Source: Euphorbia lathyris
Taxonomy: Eukaryota > Streptophyta > Magnoliopsida > Malpighiales > Euphorbiaceae
Assembly (NCBI RefSeq): GCF_963576675.1
Contig: NC_088914.1
Span: forward strand, 78,304,441 to 78,368,440
Direction: 5' to 3'
DNA: 64,000 bases
Both the position numbers and the translations under genes were made by a program. The notes beneath the pieces are model-generated. The model did not search any database and was not told the DNA's origin. It was given only the letters and a program-made list of their open reading frames with translations. The stretch's first letter is position 1; the number at the start of each line of letters is the position of its first letter. This document shows positions 1-11,236 of this stretch, piece by piece.

Positions 1-135
1 TTTGTCTTTGACAAAGTAAGCCTTACTTTGTTTTTTCCACCATTGGATGGTGATTAACTTTGACAAAGTAATCTCATCCAATGGTATAAAAAAACAAAGT
101 AAAGCTTACTTTGTCAAAAACAAAGTAAGCAAGTA
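1..135. mobile_element. Foldback MITE, left part cut by window edge
   Basis: Repeated inverted copies of ACTTTGT and ACAAAGTA surround a central pair of CCATTGGATG / CATCCAATGG. The same arrangement recurs at 11859-12009, where a clean 9-bp target duplication defines the element. This copy is probably the same family; its left end lies outside the window. Confidence 0.6.
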
Positions 136-177
136 TTTTGAGTTGTTTTCTTACTGGTTTCATATTTTGAGTTGTTT

Positions 178-372
178 TGTTACTAAACAGTGATATTACT
201 AAACAGTGCTATTACTAAACAACAGTATTACTAAACAGTAATAATACTAAATAGTAATATTACTAAACAATAATATTTATAAACAACAATATTACTAAAC
301 AGTAATAATACTAAACAGTGATATTACTAAAAAGTAATATTTGTAAACAGTGATATTACTAAACAATAATAT
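178..372. repeat. Minisatellite, about 12 copies of a 16-bp unit
   Basis: The unit is close to TATTACTAAACAGTGA and is repeated head to tail with scattered substitutions (for example AACAATAA and AACAACAA versions) and two 2-bp insertions. It overlaps the decayed 3' edge of the neighbouring transposase relic. Confidence 0.85.
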
Positions 373-429
373 TTTTGTGTTCATAGCTTCAGTCATCACT
401 TTATTGAACTTTGTTTGTTCTGATAGTGA

Positions 430-1569
430 TGGAATAATCCAAAGGGTATTGATTCTTTCTTTTGAAAGTCTCGTGGGATCTGACAATGGCTATATTGAAG
501 TTGCTATTACATGGAGTCATCCCAACAATTTCAAAAGATGGCATTTTGTACTTGTTAGTTTTGTAGGTTGAATCTATGCCAATATACCAGTAGTATGTCC
601 GCAAATAATTCCATAAGGTGGATGTGCCATAAATACATGCGTCAACACACTGGTTTCCGGATCAGTAAGCGTAGAATGAACATAATTGTTCTCGATGGCA
701 AGATGGAAAAACTGACTAACCACATCTCTACCCTCAAACTTATCATTCCTCAACCGATCTCTGTAATTATATACATGCTTTATTATTGGTTTCTCTGCTG
801 GATTTTTTTCACGAAGTGTCGTCATAATAGCACACGGCTTTGCTTTAGCCGAACTCATGTTACACACAATTTTTTTCGATACGGGACTGAGTCTACTTAT
901 CTGTCGATATCCCTCTGGATAAACACCCAATGCATGGTTATGCATACCTCTTTCCCCGGCATAAACCATGACCCCCAACCGGAAAAGTCTTGCAACTGTA
1001 TGACTTTAAGCTGGAATTTACAATTGCACGATTTAGTCTTAGTTTTCCTACTTAAAGCCCCTTCAAAAGGTTTCATAATTTCACTGTACCGTTTGCCACA
1101 TGAACATATCAAAAGCTTCTGTTTTCCTCCGTGTTTGTGCGAAGAAATAACAATCTTAAAACAATTTTGAATTGCAATGTTTTTAGCCAACTCAATTGCT
1201 TCCATACTTGTCTGAAGAAGTGTGTTCATCATGAAATGGGTACTATAATCGATCCCGTCACCAATCCAAACTCCAACTGACACCTAAAAATAAATGAAAT
1301 TCATAAAAATTGTTGCAAATACCCTTTCATATGGGGTGTATTGTGGGCCTTTTATTATGATTGACCATTTGAAGAAGTTATCATCCAAAGGACCTGTTAT
1401 CATCCAAGATAAGAAGAATCGTACAAGTAGACAGAAGAAACCAGGAAGAGTTGAAGAACAACATATGGATTGACATACCATCGATGGCCAGAAGCCACCC
1501 TGGGCTCTCCATGTACAGTTTCTCCATCTCAGCAATTACTTGTTGTTGAACAAGCGCAAGGTGATCCAT
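430..1569 (-). pseudogene. Mutator-like (MULE) transposase, frameshifted, 5' part
   Basis: Minus-strand frames give, in order, a FAR1-like DNA-binding region (VISSHKHGGKQKLLICSCG), the HNHALGVYPEG segment that usually precedes the MULE domain, and the start of the transposase core (STYKTNKYKMPSFEIVGMTP). The reading frame changes between the first two parts near 955-978 and again near 600, and the protein breaks off soon after the YKTNKYKMP motif, so most of the catalytic domain is missing. A plausible intron (GT at 1478, AG at 1277, minus strand) would join an N-terminal exon that starts at the ATG at 1569 in frame with the next part. Family assignment rests on motif recognition; the intron is inferred. 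Confidence 0.75.
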
Positions 1570-2019
1570 TGTACAATGTAAGTTTTCTGGGTTGAATGTA
1601 TGGACACTAAACGATTGTGATGCTTATTATTTATAGTGATATGATAGTGGTGGCTAAGTGAAAGGTCGTGAAAGGGGAAAGGTCTTTAATTAGTGCGTTT
1701 AGGGTTATGTGTAATGATGCTAGTGTATTAATGACCTGCATTGGGTTTTGCAGATATCAAAACTTTGGGAATATAGGCCTAATAATGACTCCAAGATATG
1801 GAGATACATCAAGATCGATTTGTTTCAGAATTTGGATATGTATTGGTTATTTTTTTAAGTTTTAATTCAGGAATGTATGTGTACAAATGTAAACAGATTA
1901 TGAGTATTGGTCTCCAATAAAATTAAATCCATTGATATACAGAATTTCATGTTCATATTTGAGTATGTTTCATTATTCAGGTAAAAACCAGAAATTCATA
2001 AGAAGAAGAAAGCAAAAAG

Positions 2020-2459
2020 TGACATTTTAATTTTAAAAAATGTCATCTAAAGAACAATAAAAAGATATTAAAATAAACGAATCTGTCATCTGAAAATAAA
2101 TCCTTTGACATGATTGATTAAGACATATGCCATCTAAAACAAGCTATAACGACAGAAATTATTATACGAACTGTCGTCGCAAATTCAATATGCCAATTTC
2201 CCACACGTCAACTTGACGGTTTTAATTATTAGTATGTTATGTGATGACATTAAAGGTGACAGTAATAATAAATAAGCTGCATCGTAATAAGATTAATATG
2301 ACAGTACGCAAATAGGATAATGTCATGTGTTGTATCTTTAGATGACAGAACCTAACCATCGTCTGAAGGTGCAACAGACGGCAGTGAGCCCCGTGACAAA
2401 TTTATATCTAGCTGGACGACGGTTTTTAACCGTCGTCTGAATGGGATTTTGGCATAGTG
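2020..2459. mobile_element. CACTA-type transposon terminus (one end)
   Basis: The block ends in GGCATAGTG, which read on the minus strand is CACTATGCC, the signature end of CACTA (EnSpm) elements. Inside it are several short subterminal repeats of the type TGTCATCTAAA and a 23-bp palindrome at 2415-2437 with arms GACGACGG and CCGTCGTC. No matching left terminus was found between 1 and 2020, so that end is either left of the window or deleted. Confidence 0.6.
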
Positions 2460-2879
2460 AATGTACGTTAAACACCTTAAAAACCTCCAAAAGTGTAAGG
2501 TCTGGAACCTCCTACCCAATCAGTGACCCACCCAGGCATAGTCCAACAAAAAAATTAATTTATTTCCTTTTAATCTCAGTAGTTTACAGATAGATTTGTT
2601 ACCTCATCTTCCAAATCGTCGCTTTCTGGAGTTCTCAGATCCATTTTCCTTCAAATTTCTGATTTACTCGGGAGAGAGACAGGATTTCAAGTTTTTTGGA
2701 GAAAAAAAGTGAGAATGGCAAAAATGGAATGTAAGGGGTGGTATAAGTAAAAGGGGTGGTAAATAGCAATTCCCATTTTTTATTATTAATAAAGGAAATT
2801 TTATTCATACGAGCATGCCGCAAAATAAGACAAACAGTAAAAGCTTGAACTTTGTGAGGCAGATGGTAGGGAAGGCATG

Positions 2880-4150
2880 GTGTAAAGACAATTTTTATTC
2901 GTTCCCACGATGTATCTCATCCTTTGTCTCCAAATCCTTCAAAACAAAGTGATTATCAAAGAACTCTACTAATATTGGATTTGAGTGTGTTAAGGAAGAA
3001 ACATATGGCAGGTTACGAACAGTTTTAGGAATATGGAGTAAATCACGAAATTGAATAGATGAATTGGAAAGACAAAATTTAGAGTGACCAATATGAGATA
3101 TGGATAGTGTTACCATTACCTACTGTAACCTCTTCAGGACCATCATTATCCGAATGAACATTATGATTTTCCAAATCCGTAGTTAAATGGTGAGTAGCAC
3201 ACGGCTGAGTCGAAAAGCCACTCAGTTGAGGTTCATTTGGAGGTAGTAGGAAAATTAAAGGAACATTAGAACGAGGTTCCTTAATTGCGATTGGCCTTTG
3301 GTGAGGGGAACTGTCGAGCCATATGTCAAAAGTCCCTTACAGTAGTGGCATTTCAATAAGCTGGCATATAGAGCCAAAATCGATGTATTATTGCAGCTAG
3401 AATTCTAACTAGTTAAAGAACCGCATCTCAATCCCCTTCCTCTACTATTATTGCAAGCTGAGTAGTGTATGGAAGGAGAGAAACACGAGACACCGGTTTT
3501 ATGAGACAACTGACGCTCCACGCTTAAAATTAGACTAGTTAAATCATTAGAGCAAGCACAAATGACCAATAGGCAAGACCAAGACCATAGAGAGTGGCCT
3601 CTACCAAATCATCTTCAAATACCGGATGTTGCAGGGCAGTTAATTGATCACTATTAAGCTTTACAGATTACAAATAAGACATGATACTATCGTTATCTCG
3701 TTTGATGTTATCCAAATGATACTTAAGGTCTCTAATTTGAGATCCAGCTAGCACTAGCAATCTTATTCCACACAGCACTAGCTCTTTCGTCACTAACCAC
3801 TTAAGGAAAAAAACACTTTCGGCCAGTGAAGAATGATCCAGCTAAGGACATGCTCGTCATGTTGTTCCTAGACTTTGAAGGCCAGATTAGAAGCTCCGGT
3901 GCGAGGGGAGTAATGGTTATATCAACCTGATGTGCGAAACCCTTGTCTTTTCAAAAAGGGGATAAACTGGGTCCGTCACAATAAATAATTGGTCGAGGTT
4001 AACTTGTGAGAAATTTGGTGTGACATATGCAAATTAGAGAGGGAGATAGCGAGAGTGCTCGATTCGGTGGCAGTAGTTCCATTGACAGCCACAACCGATA
4101 TATTTTTTTTTTTAGAAAAGAGGAGTTTTGAGGGTTGTTAGACGTATTTT
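2880..4150 (-). pseudogene. Ty1/copia gag and protease remnant
   Basis: On the minus strand a decayed gag stretch (YHLDNIKRDNDSIMSYL, around 3670-3735) is followed by the region after the protease (LLHIPKTVRNLPYVSSLTHS and VEFFDNHFVLKDL, 2895-3116). These are typical of plant copia polyproteins. Stops and frameshifts lie between the pieces, and integrase, RT and RNase H are absent, so this is the 5' portion of a truncated element. It reads away from the PBS and LTR at 4151-4600. Confidence 0.7.
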
Positions 4151-4600
4151 AGCTCTAATACCATGCAACAGTTTGATTTCAACTGAGTATCTATATCTGA
4201 TCGAATATGCTTAAATAGACCTTACATGATATTGCGGTTACCAACAAACTATGCGAATACAAATAAATCTTGACTATTAATTCAAATGTATATATTATAA
4301 AAAAATATCCGCTCCATATCAATATCTATAATATCTACAAGTTTTTCATAGAGAATAAAATCTACAAGTTATATACCCACAAATTAATTTGAATATAAAA
4401 CCTACAAATTATATACACAAAATTTTTGGAGTTAATGAACCTTTACTATTATACACACACACATTGGGATCTTCGCAAATTTATAACACTTAATAAATCT
4501 CCTAATTAGGGAAAGACACTAGATTCCTTTCCTAGTTTTCATGGACATTTTGTAACGGTTTTGCTTAGCTCTTACTGTAAATATAGCATCTCCTGTAGCT
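4151..4600 (-). mobile_element. PBS and 5' LTR of truncated copia element
   Basis: Read on the minus strand, TGGTATTAGAGCT at 4151-4163 matches the initiator-methionine tRNA primer-binding site of plant copia elements, with one mismatch to the usual TGGTATCAGAGC. The LTR begins at the TG at 4164 on the plus strand. Its outer end is not clear; a TATA-like GCTATATTTACAG on the minus strand near 4578 suggests it runs to about 4600, just before the next repeat. Confidence 0.55.
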
Positions 4601-4616
4601 CAATTTTAGCTTCGAG

Positions 4617-4935
4617 GGGGTGTTTGGTTGCTCCTTTTTATGCTCATGTTTGTCTTTTCACTTCAAAAGGGAGAGTTTTAGACGTTTAGTTAGTGACCTT
4701 CTGTTTGCCTTTTACATCTGGAAAAACAGCAGTAGGTGTTTGGTTAGTGACCTCCTGTTTGCCTTTTCTCACCCGAAAAGCAGCCTTTTACAAAAGCAGA
4801 GAATTTCTGCTTTTTGTAAAAGCAGCTTTTTCCAACAGCAAACAGCAAACCGTAACAGCAACAACAAACATCAAATAGCAAACAGCAAACTGTAAACTGT
4901 AAACTGTAATAGCAAACAGTAGGTAAAACAAACGG
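4617..4935. mobile_element. hAT-like MITE (first of two relatives)
   Basis: The segment starts with TGTTTGGTTGCTCC, continues with the CTTTTCACTTCAAAAG motif and ends in a run of ACAGCAAAC repeats. The same motifs occur in inverse order at 9890-10112, so the two are copies of one family in opposite orientation. Terminal GTGTTTGG/CCAAACAC sequences are common in plant hAT-type MITEs. I found no clean target duplication. Confidence 0.45.
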
Positions 4936-5934
4936 ATCTCCATTATTGAATTATTTATTTGTAATTTTTTGAATTAAATGGTTCAGAATATATATATATA
5001 TATATATAAAAAGGTGCATTAAAATTGTTCATTTTCACATGTCAAGATTTGTTAACAATATATAAAATTTACAATTGAACTTTTACATTAACTGTTTCTC
5101 TGATATATAATTAATTGATTTCAATTATTAAAACTTATAGGTTTGACTAGAAAAATAATATTTTCCATAGAAATTGTCCTTGCCTTTGATAGTGATGCCC
5201 TAAAAAGAAATTAATAAAAAATAGAGCTACCTGTAACCTTGAATTTAATTTAATTTGTAGGTGGGGAGAGGTCAATGCAAATTCCAAAACTTCATTGATT
5301 AATTATCATTCCCAATTAAAAAAATAATCTTGTTTTTATGCACTAAATTAGAAAGTGATTAACATATAATTAGTAAGGAAAATTTGTTTATATTAACCAC
5401 TAAAGAGGAATCTTTTTGTTTCCGCGGCCATAATCATTCTAAGCCCATTTTTAAAGAAATAAAAGAGGAGAGTATGATAGGTGTTTTTCACTTGAATTTG
5501 TCGAGCAAAAAGAAATGTAAAGCTTGAATACAAACCATAGACATTTAATATATACTCTACATCTATGAGTGGAGTTCGTACAGAGAATCCCTAGACCTAT
5601 ATTTATTTTTTATGGTGGGATTGCCAACTATATTTGCCATTTAAGATTATTATTATTATTTTACATAAATAAAATATTTATTATTTAATACTAATTACTA
5701 AAGTACAAACACATCCTGGATCCAATTTAATTTGGTTGAGTTTTAGGTCATAGTACATTCCCAAAAAATGCAACTAAGAAATATTATTCAACATTCATTC
5801 TTTTCAAAAACCATTTGAGGGAAAAAAATCATAAACTTTAGGTTTTTATATTTCAAATGTACATATTAAAATTTGTTTGTCATTCCTAATTTGCTAGTTT
5901 TTTTCTTCAGAAAAGTTAATTTAATAATTGAGAG
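4936..5934. other. AT-rich spacer, no gene seen
   Basis: About 1 kb of AT-rich sequence with a short (TA)n run at 4988-5008. No coding frame with recognisable motifs is visible on either strand. Confidence 0.6.
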
Positions 5935-6470
5935 TTTCAAGGTTGATAGTTTAGCAGGTTCTATCCAAAAGACGACTGTTCATCTGATAGGCTGGGATAG
6001 ACCAGGTGAAGGGATGGTAAAGTTGAACACCGATGGGTCGCGTAAAGAGGACGGAAGAATTGCTGCCGGCGGTGTATTGAGAGATGCATGAGGTGCTTGG
6101 TTGTTAGGTTTTGCTCAGAATATTGGTTTGGGCTCCTCCTTTATTGCTGAGCTCTAGGGTATCTTTTCTGGGTTTAGGGTGGCAGAGGATCTGGGGATTA
6201 GGAGGCTGCTAGTGGAGCCAGACAATCTTGAAGCAATCAAGATGATTTCTGATAAAATGGCTCTGTGTTTAGGGAGCCAGAATTTAGTTAAAGCAATTAG
6301 AAGGATTTGCTCATCTTTCGATTCTATCAACTTTTGCCATGTTTTCAGGGAGCAGAATCGGGTGGCAGATCGACTTGCTGCTGAGGACATGAGAGGACTT
6401 TGGACGTCTCTATTTTCTCTTCTTCTCCTGATTTCCTGTTATCTTTGTTTTCTGAAGATATTATGAGGGT
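5935..6470 (+). pseudogene. RNase H domain fragment of a plant LINE
   Basis: One frame reads through a plant RVT_3-type RNase H: VKLNTDGSRKEDG and AAGGVLRDA, then GAWLLGFAQNIG, the AEL motif, VAEDLGIRRLLVEPDNLEA, and HVFREQNRVADRLA near the end. These match the conserved DG, E, D and AD positions of the fold. Two in-frame stops interrupt it, TGA after LRDA (6089-6091) and TAG after AEL (6155-6157); both sit where family members usually have Trp. Upstream reverse transcriptase is missing. The downstream CTTTTCCCTACAAAAAAAA (to about 6550) resembles a LINE 3' end, so this is probably a 5'-truncated insertion. Confidence 0.75.
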
Positions 6471-6559
6471 TAGCTTTCCTAGGTTAATCCCGGATTAATT
6501 TGTTGTGGTGTTTGTTTTGTCTTTACTTTCTTTTCCCTACAAAAAAAATTGCTTTATCG

Positions 6560-8330
6560 TGCTTAATATAACAGTTTGATTCAATACTATGAAGATATTG
6601 TCCGCCTTCGTCCAAAACCAACAATTTGAATCTCATGGCTTTACATGTATTGGTTACTCACTTTACTAATAAGCCTGAGACACACACACACTCTCTCTCT
6701 CTCCATTTTTTTATGTGGAATTCAATTCATTTATGCCCCAACGACATCTCTTAGTGTCGCTCCTTACTCATGATGACTTCTACCCCGACGGTTCACTCCG
6801 GATCGGGACATATATTACACTTAGAGTGTACGTAGATGGTGCAACATTCTCCTCTCACTATCGACATCATGAACTTAGCCTCTCCTGCCAATGATTACAG
6901 ATTTATCTCTTCTGAGCAAGAGTAACTAGATATATTTTGAGGATGAAGTTTGTCTTCCTTCTTCCTCCTATCTATTTGTGTTCTTCCATATTTGCCATGT
7001 ATTTTCTTTGTTGGTAATTTCATTTTGGTTAGAGTCTACATATTTCATTGGATCTTTTTTTTGTCTAAACTACGTGTGTTATCTATAATTCATTCATGTA
7101 TATCTTTTTCGGGTTTAGCAAGAGAGTAAACGTTTTATCTTGTCCATAGGTTACTAGATGTACATGGTTGCAGTAGAAATGACTCGAATCCGAATGTTGA
7201 AAGTCTTTGATCTCAACTGAGTTTTGTTGATTGATTGAAAGAGCTTTAATAGAGATTACATGATATGAAAGTTACAATATCGATTATCTTTTTCAAAGTA
7301 AGATATAAACGATATCCCATATATCTTTCATTTTATATATAAAACAAATTATAAAATCTTACTACAAATGATAAAGAATTTTGCTTTTCTCCTCACTTTT
7401 GGCTCTAGGAAAACAGAATATTCGTTAACTAAATAGAAATAAGATTTAGTTTGTGCTAAAATTTGTTTATAAGAATTAAAAGATAATGATACATAAAAAT
7501 AAATACTTTTTATTTATACAATCCATCCATGATTTTTTTTCATTTCTTTATTTTGAATCATAATTTTACTCAGTTCATCTTTTCCAGTTTCTGTCGCTCC
7601 CTTCTTCGTCTCCTTCACTCTTCAGTCCATAGTCCACACAGACACAATGCACGTACATATCCATCTCCACCGTTAATCTTTTCAACTCGCCATTGACCCG
7701 CCATCCCACTCACAATAAAAATTAGAATTATTTTATTATTCTTATTTTTATTTACTAATGGTTAGAAATCAAACAGAGAGAAATAATTAGTTAACTGAGT
7801 AGTTAACTAAATTTAGTGGACTAATATATGGTTAATATTTTTAAAAAACAGATCAAATGGTTAACCAACCGTATTAATCTTAATTCACCGGTAACCTCAT
7901 TTAGTAGTTCCATTTGCACAGTTTTAAGTGAGCCTTCAATTAATAGATACCCAATGGAAAGAAACACCCAAAAAACAAAAGCAAATAGGCAAAGTATATA
8001 AAGAGTAATAACTGATTGGTAACCCAATTTTAGTGGAAGATACAAGTTAGCCTACTTGCCCAACTTCATTCAATTTTGTGAAATTTATTTTTCGAGTATA
8101 CTAATTCAATTAGTGCTAAGTCAAATCTTAATAAATTAACATTATTTTATTAAATCTCCCATATAACTTGGGAGAGAAAATCATTTTCAGAAAGTGAAAG
8201 GTTTATAAAACAAATAAATAAATATTGAAGGACCATTAAAAAAGTTTGCAGCATACAAACCGTCCATACTGACATTAACCCTCGCAGTCCACATATTTAT
8301 TTTATTCAAATAATTTACTATATACTTTTT
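6560..8330. other. Spacer upstream of the first CEP gene
   Basis: No gene or complete mobile element is recognisable. A dinucleotide run (AC then CT) lies at about 6682-6704. The segment from 7194, beginning TGTTGAAAGTCTTTGATC, faintly resembles the LTR at 4164, but no PBS adjoins it. The final 600 bp is AT-rich and would hold the CEP promoter. Confidence 0.5.
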
Positions 8331-8336
8331 TATGCC

Positions 8337-8344
8337 TATAAATA
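8337..8344 (+). promoter_or_regulatory. TATA box of the five-unit CEP gene
   Basis: TATAAATA followed by CCCACC lies 84 bp upstream of the proposed ATG at 8428. An ATG at 8332 in the same frame overlaps the TATA box and is therefore unlikely to be in the transcript. The same TAAATACCCA context precedes the second CEP gene. Confidence 0.75.
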
Positions 8345-8427
8345 CCCACCCCCCAACACAAACTTGGTATAGCATTTCAAATAATAACATACCATTAACA
8401 AAACAATATCTCTCAGCTTCTTTGGCA

Positions 8428-9012
8428 ATGGCAGAAATTCAAAAATATTTTATTTTTCTTCTTTCAATTGTAATCTTCCTTCAATTTCAGTTCACAGAAG
8501 CAAGGCCAATTAAGTTCGCCAACAAAAAAGAAATGGAAAAGAAGAAAAATGGTGATTCTCTCAAATTGCACCAAACTAGCTTCTCCGGTGACCTTTCCGA
8601 TGCATCGACCGACGATTTCCGGCCCACCTCCCCCGGTTATAGCCCCGGGGTTGGTCATCCTAAGGCAGTATCTACAACCTCTCAAAGTGACCACATTCAC
8701 CACACTATTGTTGGAAAAGAGGAAGAATCATCTACTGATGATTTCCGGCCAACCGAACCGGGTTATAGCCCCGGGGTCGGACATCCTATGGAAGTATCCG
8801 AAAAAGATGATCACCGACCAACACAACCAGGGCACAGTCCGGGCGCGGGTCACCCTAAGGAAGTAAAAGTATCTACAGATGGTTTCCGGCCAACTGGTCC
8901 CGGTTACAGCCCCGGTGTCGGGCACCGGAAAGAAGTTGTTATCGGTGCCACGGATGATTACCGGCCAACACAACCCGGTCATAGTCCTGGTGTTGGCCAC
9001 AAGAATTTATGA
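8428..9012 (+). CDS. CEP peptide-hormone precursor with five CEP units
   Basis: This encodes a 194-residue secreted precursor of C-terminally encoded peptides, small hydroxyproline-containing hormones that in other plants move from root to shoot, bind the CEPR receptor kinases and report nitrogen status. Residues 1-25 form a signal peptide (MAEIQKYF, then a hydrophobic core) ending in TEA before RPI. A Lys-rich linker follows. Five 15-residue CEP units occur at 63-77, 105-119, 128-142, 152-166 and 177-191: DFRPTSPGYSPGVGH, DFRPTEPGYSPGVGH, DHRPTQPGHSPGAGH, GFRPTGPGYSPGVGH and DYRPTQPGHSPGVGH. The last is followed only by KNL and the stop. The Pro residues that are hydroxylated in known CEPs are all kept. 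The ATG at 8428 was chosen because it begins the signal peptide and lies after the TATA box. There are no stops, frameshifts or apparent introns, as is usual for the family. Confidence 0.95.
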   Translation: MAEIQKYFIFLLSIVIFLQFQFTEARPIKFANKKEMEKKKNGDSLKLHQTSFSGDLSDASTDDFRPTSPGYSPGVGHPKAVSTTSQSDHIHHTIVGKEEESSTDDFRPTEPGYSPGVGHPMEVSEKDDHRPTQPGHSPGAGHPKEVKVSTDGFRPTGPGYSPGVGHRKEVVIGATDDYRPTQPGHSPGVGHKNL

Positions 9013-9889
9013 TGTAGCACCAATATTTTTATCCCTTAGACATGCACATGCATGTATATAATTAATTAATTTTAATTACTGCATCATTAGAGTTTTTTAG
9101 CTCAATTAGAAAGTAATTATTGAGATTAACTCAATTAATTAATACTTATTACACTGCTTTATACAAGTTAATTTGTTTCTTATTATGTAAAATTGATTAT
9201 AAGTTCAATGAAATAATACAAATTCTATAATGGTGCCAATTGTATATATTTTATAATAATACTAATGATTTTCTAATGAAATAAAATAAAATATATTATC
9301 GTTTTATTCATCGTATCCATTAAATTTATTTCAGTTTATAAGTTTTCCATATGATTAAATAATTAAATATAAATGTAATGCTAAAAAGTATATTATAGAA
9401 ATGAGACTTTATTAATGACAGATAAGATCAGTATATAGATCTGGATTATCATATAATATTTCCACTCAAGAGAAATTAGAAATTGTTGCAGTAGGGTAGG
9501 GTCCAATAAATCTTGGCAAACCTAGATTTTTACACTCAATGGTTAAAAATAATTAAAATAGAGAAATTAATTTTTTAAAAGTAAAATAAAAATAGGTAAT
9601 TTTGACGAGGATTAATTGGAATTTGAGATCTTAGAGATTTTATTATGATGTCAAAAATTAATCATTTCAAGTAAAGTTAAAAAATAACTTTTATTATGAT
9701 TACTTGTAACTTTTATGTAATATATAGTTATGGGATAATATTTGTATTTATCTTGAAGTTATATTCCATATTATATTTGATTATATTAGGACTCTTGTCC
9801 TCCACGTTTTTTTTAGTCTTTCTATGATGTTTGCTATCAATGAAAAACAGCAGGCTTTGGACACTCTATAATCCTTTAACTTTATTTTG
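9013..9889. other. 3' flank of the first CEP gene
   Basis: AT-rich sequence without a coding frame. Polyadenylation-like elements such as AATGAAATAATA occur from about 9208, consistent with the CEP transcript ending within a few hundred bases of the stop codon. Confidence 0.45.
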
Positions 9890-10112
9890 AAAAATGACGA
9901 GTCTGTTTCATTTATTGTTTGTTGTTACGGTTTTTTTTTTTTTTTTTGCTATTGAAAAAAGCTTATTTTCTAAAACATATGGATTTTCAAATTTTGTAAA
10001 AAACTACTTTTCAGTGATATAAAGCAAATAGGAAATTAGTAATCAAACATCTAAAACTCTTCTTTTTGAAGTGAAAAGACAAATGAGTGCGTTAAAATAA
10101 GCTACCAAACAC
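9890..10112. mobile_element. hAT-like MITE (second of two relatives)
   Basis: This is the inverse-orientation counterpart of 4617-4935. It starts with a TGTTTGTTGTTACGG block, then a T-run, then TTTTTGAAGTGAAAAGAC, and ends in GCTACCAAACACC. The homology is clear, but termini and target duplication are not resolved. Confidence 0.45.
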
Positions 10113-10944
10113 CATATGTATGTATAAGAAAAAAAACAAGTTCAATTTTACTTTTTTTTTCCCTTAAACAACGGGCATTCTTATTGAAATATTTGTATTC
10201 GAGGTTTATTCACGGTGAAAATCAAACATGAAATCTCTTTATGTAAACTCAACATGGATATCAACTAAAATTTTAATAAATCTATTTATTAATGGTATTT
10301 CAACACATAATTCTTAAAACTTAAACAATATCAACAAATCATTTGAACTAAAAGGTTAAGCTCATAGTTAGGACTAAATAATAGTTGTTCTATTAATTTC
10401 TAACACAATCATGCATGTGAATACTCACTGGTTTTGAAACGTGTACAACACATATACATCCTACTATGCGTTGACATTTTACTAATTAGTCTGTGCGGTG
10501 GGAATCCCCATCTTTATAAGAGATTCTCCCCAACAAGGACGGAGAATCCCCATTAATTTACTATCCTTATGGAGTGCGGATGGAGGGAAAAAATTATCTA
10601 GAAGAAAGATAGTACATCTTGACATAAATAATTAAAAAATTATAATTCAGAAATACATTCAATAAGTTTTAATCTGAATTTTCAATATCATATATCATGG
10701 TAGAGCAATAGCAGACAGTATTTGAAAATGTTTTTGGTACAACGGTGAAAAACACACTCAACTCATAATCAACTTCATAGTTAGATCTTTCAATAACTGA
10801 ATGATATCAAGAAATGACTTAATGATCTTTTAATGAGTCAGATCTGTGTGATTATACGAAAACATGATAACACTCAAATAAGAGACAGACCACAACCACC
10901 CATATATGAAAAAAGAATAAAAAAACTACAAATAAAAAAGAAAT
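10113..10944. other. Spacer, no gene seen
   Basis: AT-rich sequence with a small GC-richer patch around 10498-10590 that repeats GAATCCCCAT. No coding frame or defined element could be supported. Confidence 0.5.
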
Positions 10945-11129
10945 TACAGTTAAACCTCGATAAATGAATGTTCGATAATGTAATAACCTCGTTTATATAA
11001 TAGATTCTTTCGGTCCCGACTTGGGCCAATGGACTAAAGTAATAATCTCGCTAAATGCATTAAGTAATAAAGATATTTAAATCCTTAAGGGTCTAATGAA
11101 AATATAAATTAATAATTATTGAATTACAT

Positions 11130-11130
<1 letters not shown>

Positions 11131-11204
<74 letters not shown>
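11131..11204. repeat. (TA)n microsatellite, about 36 units
   Basis: An uninterrupted TA run inside the pogo-like element. Long runs of this kind are prone to length polymorphism and to assembly error. Confidence 0.95.
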
Positions 11205-11208
<4 letters not shown>

Positions 11209-11236
11209 CAAAACCTTTCAATCAATCAACTAGAAG

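Noticed and set aside
568..1170. 200-codon plus-strand frame opposite the MULE relic
   Set aside because: The minus-strand frames match transposase motifs, so the plus-strand frame is a shadow.
7194..7450. LTR starting TGTTGAAAGTC
   Set aside because: Only loosely like the LTR at 4164, with no PBS, partner or target duplication.
8332..8427. Upstream in-frame ATG giving a longer CEP protein
   Set aside because: It overlaps the TATA box and would put 32 polar residues before the signal peptide. The ATG at 8428 fits family structure.
8464..9061. Alternative frames on both strands within the CEP gene
   Set aside because: They arise from the repeated CEP units and have no recognisable motif; the CEP frame explains the sequence.
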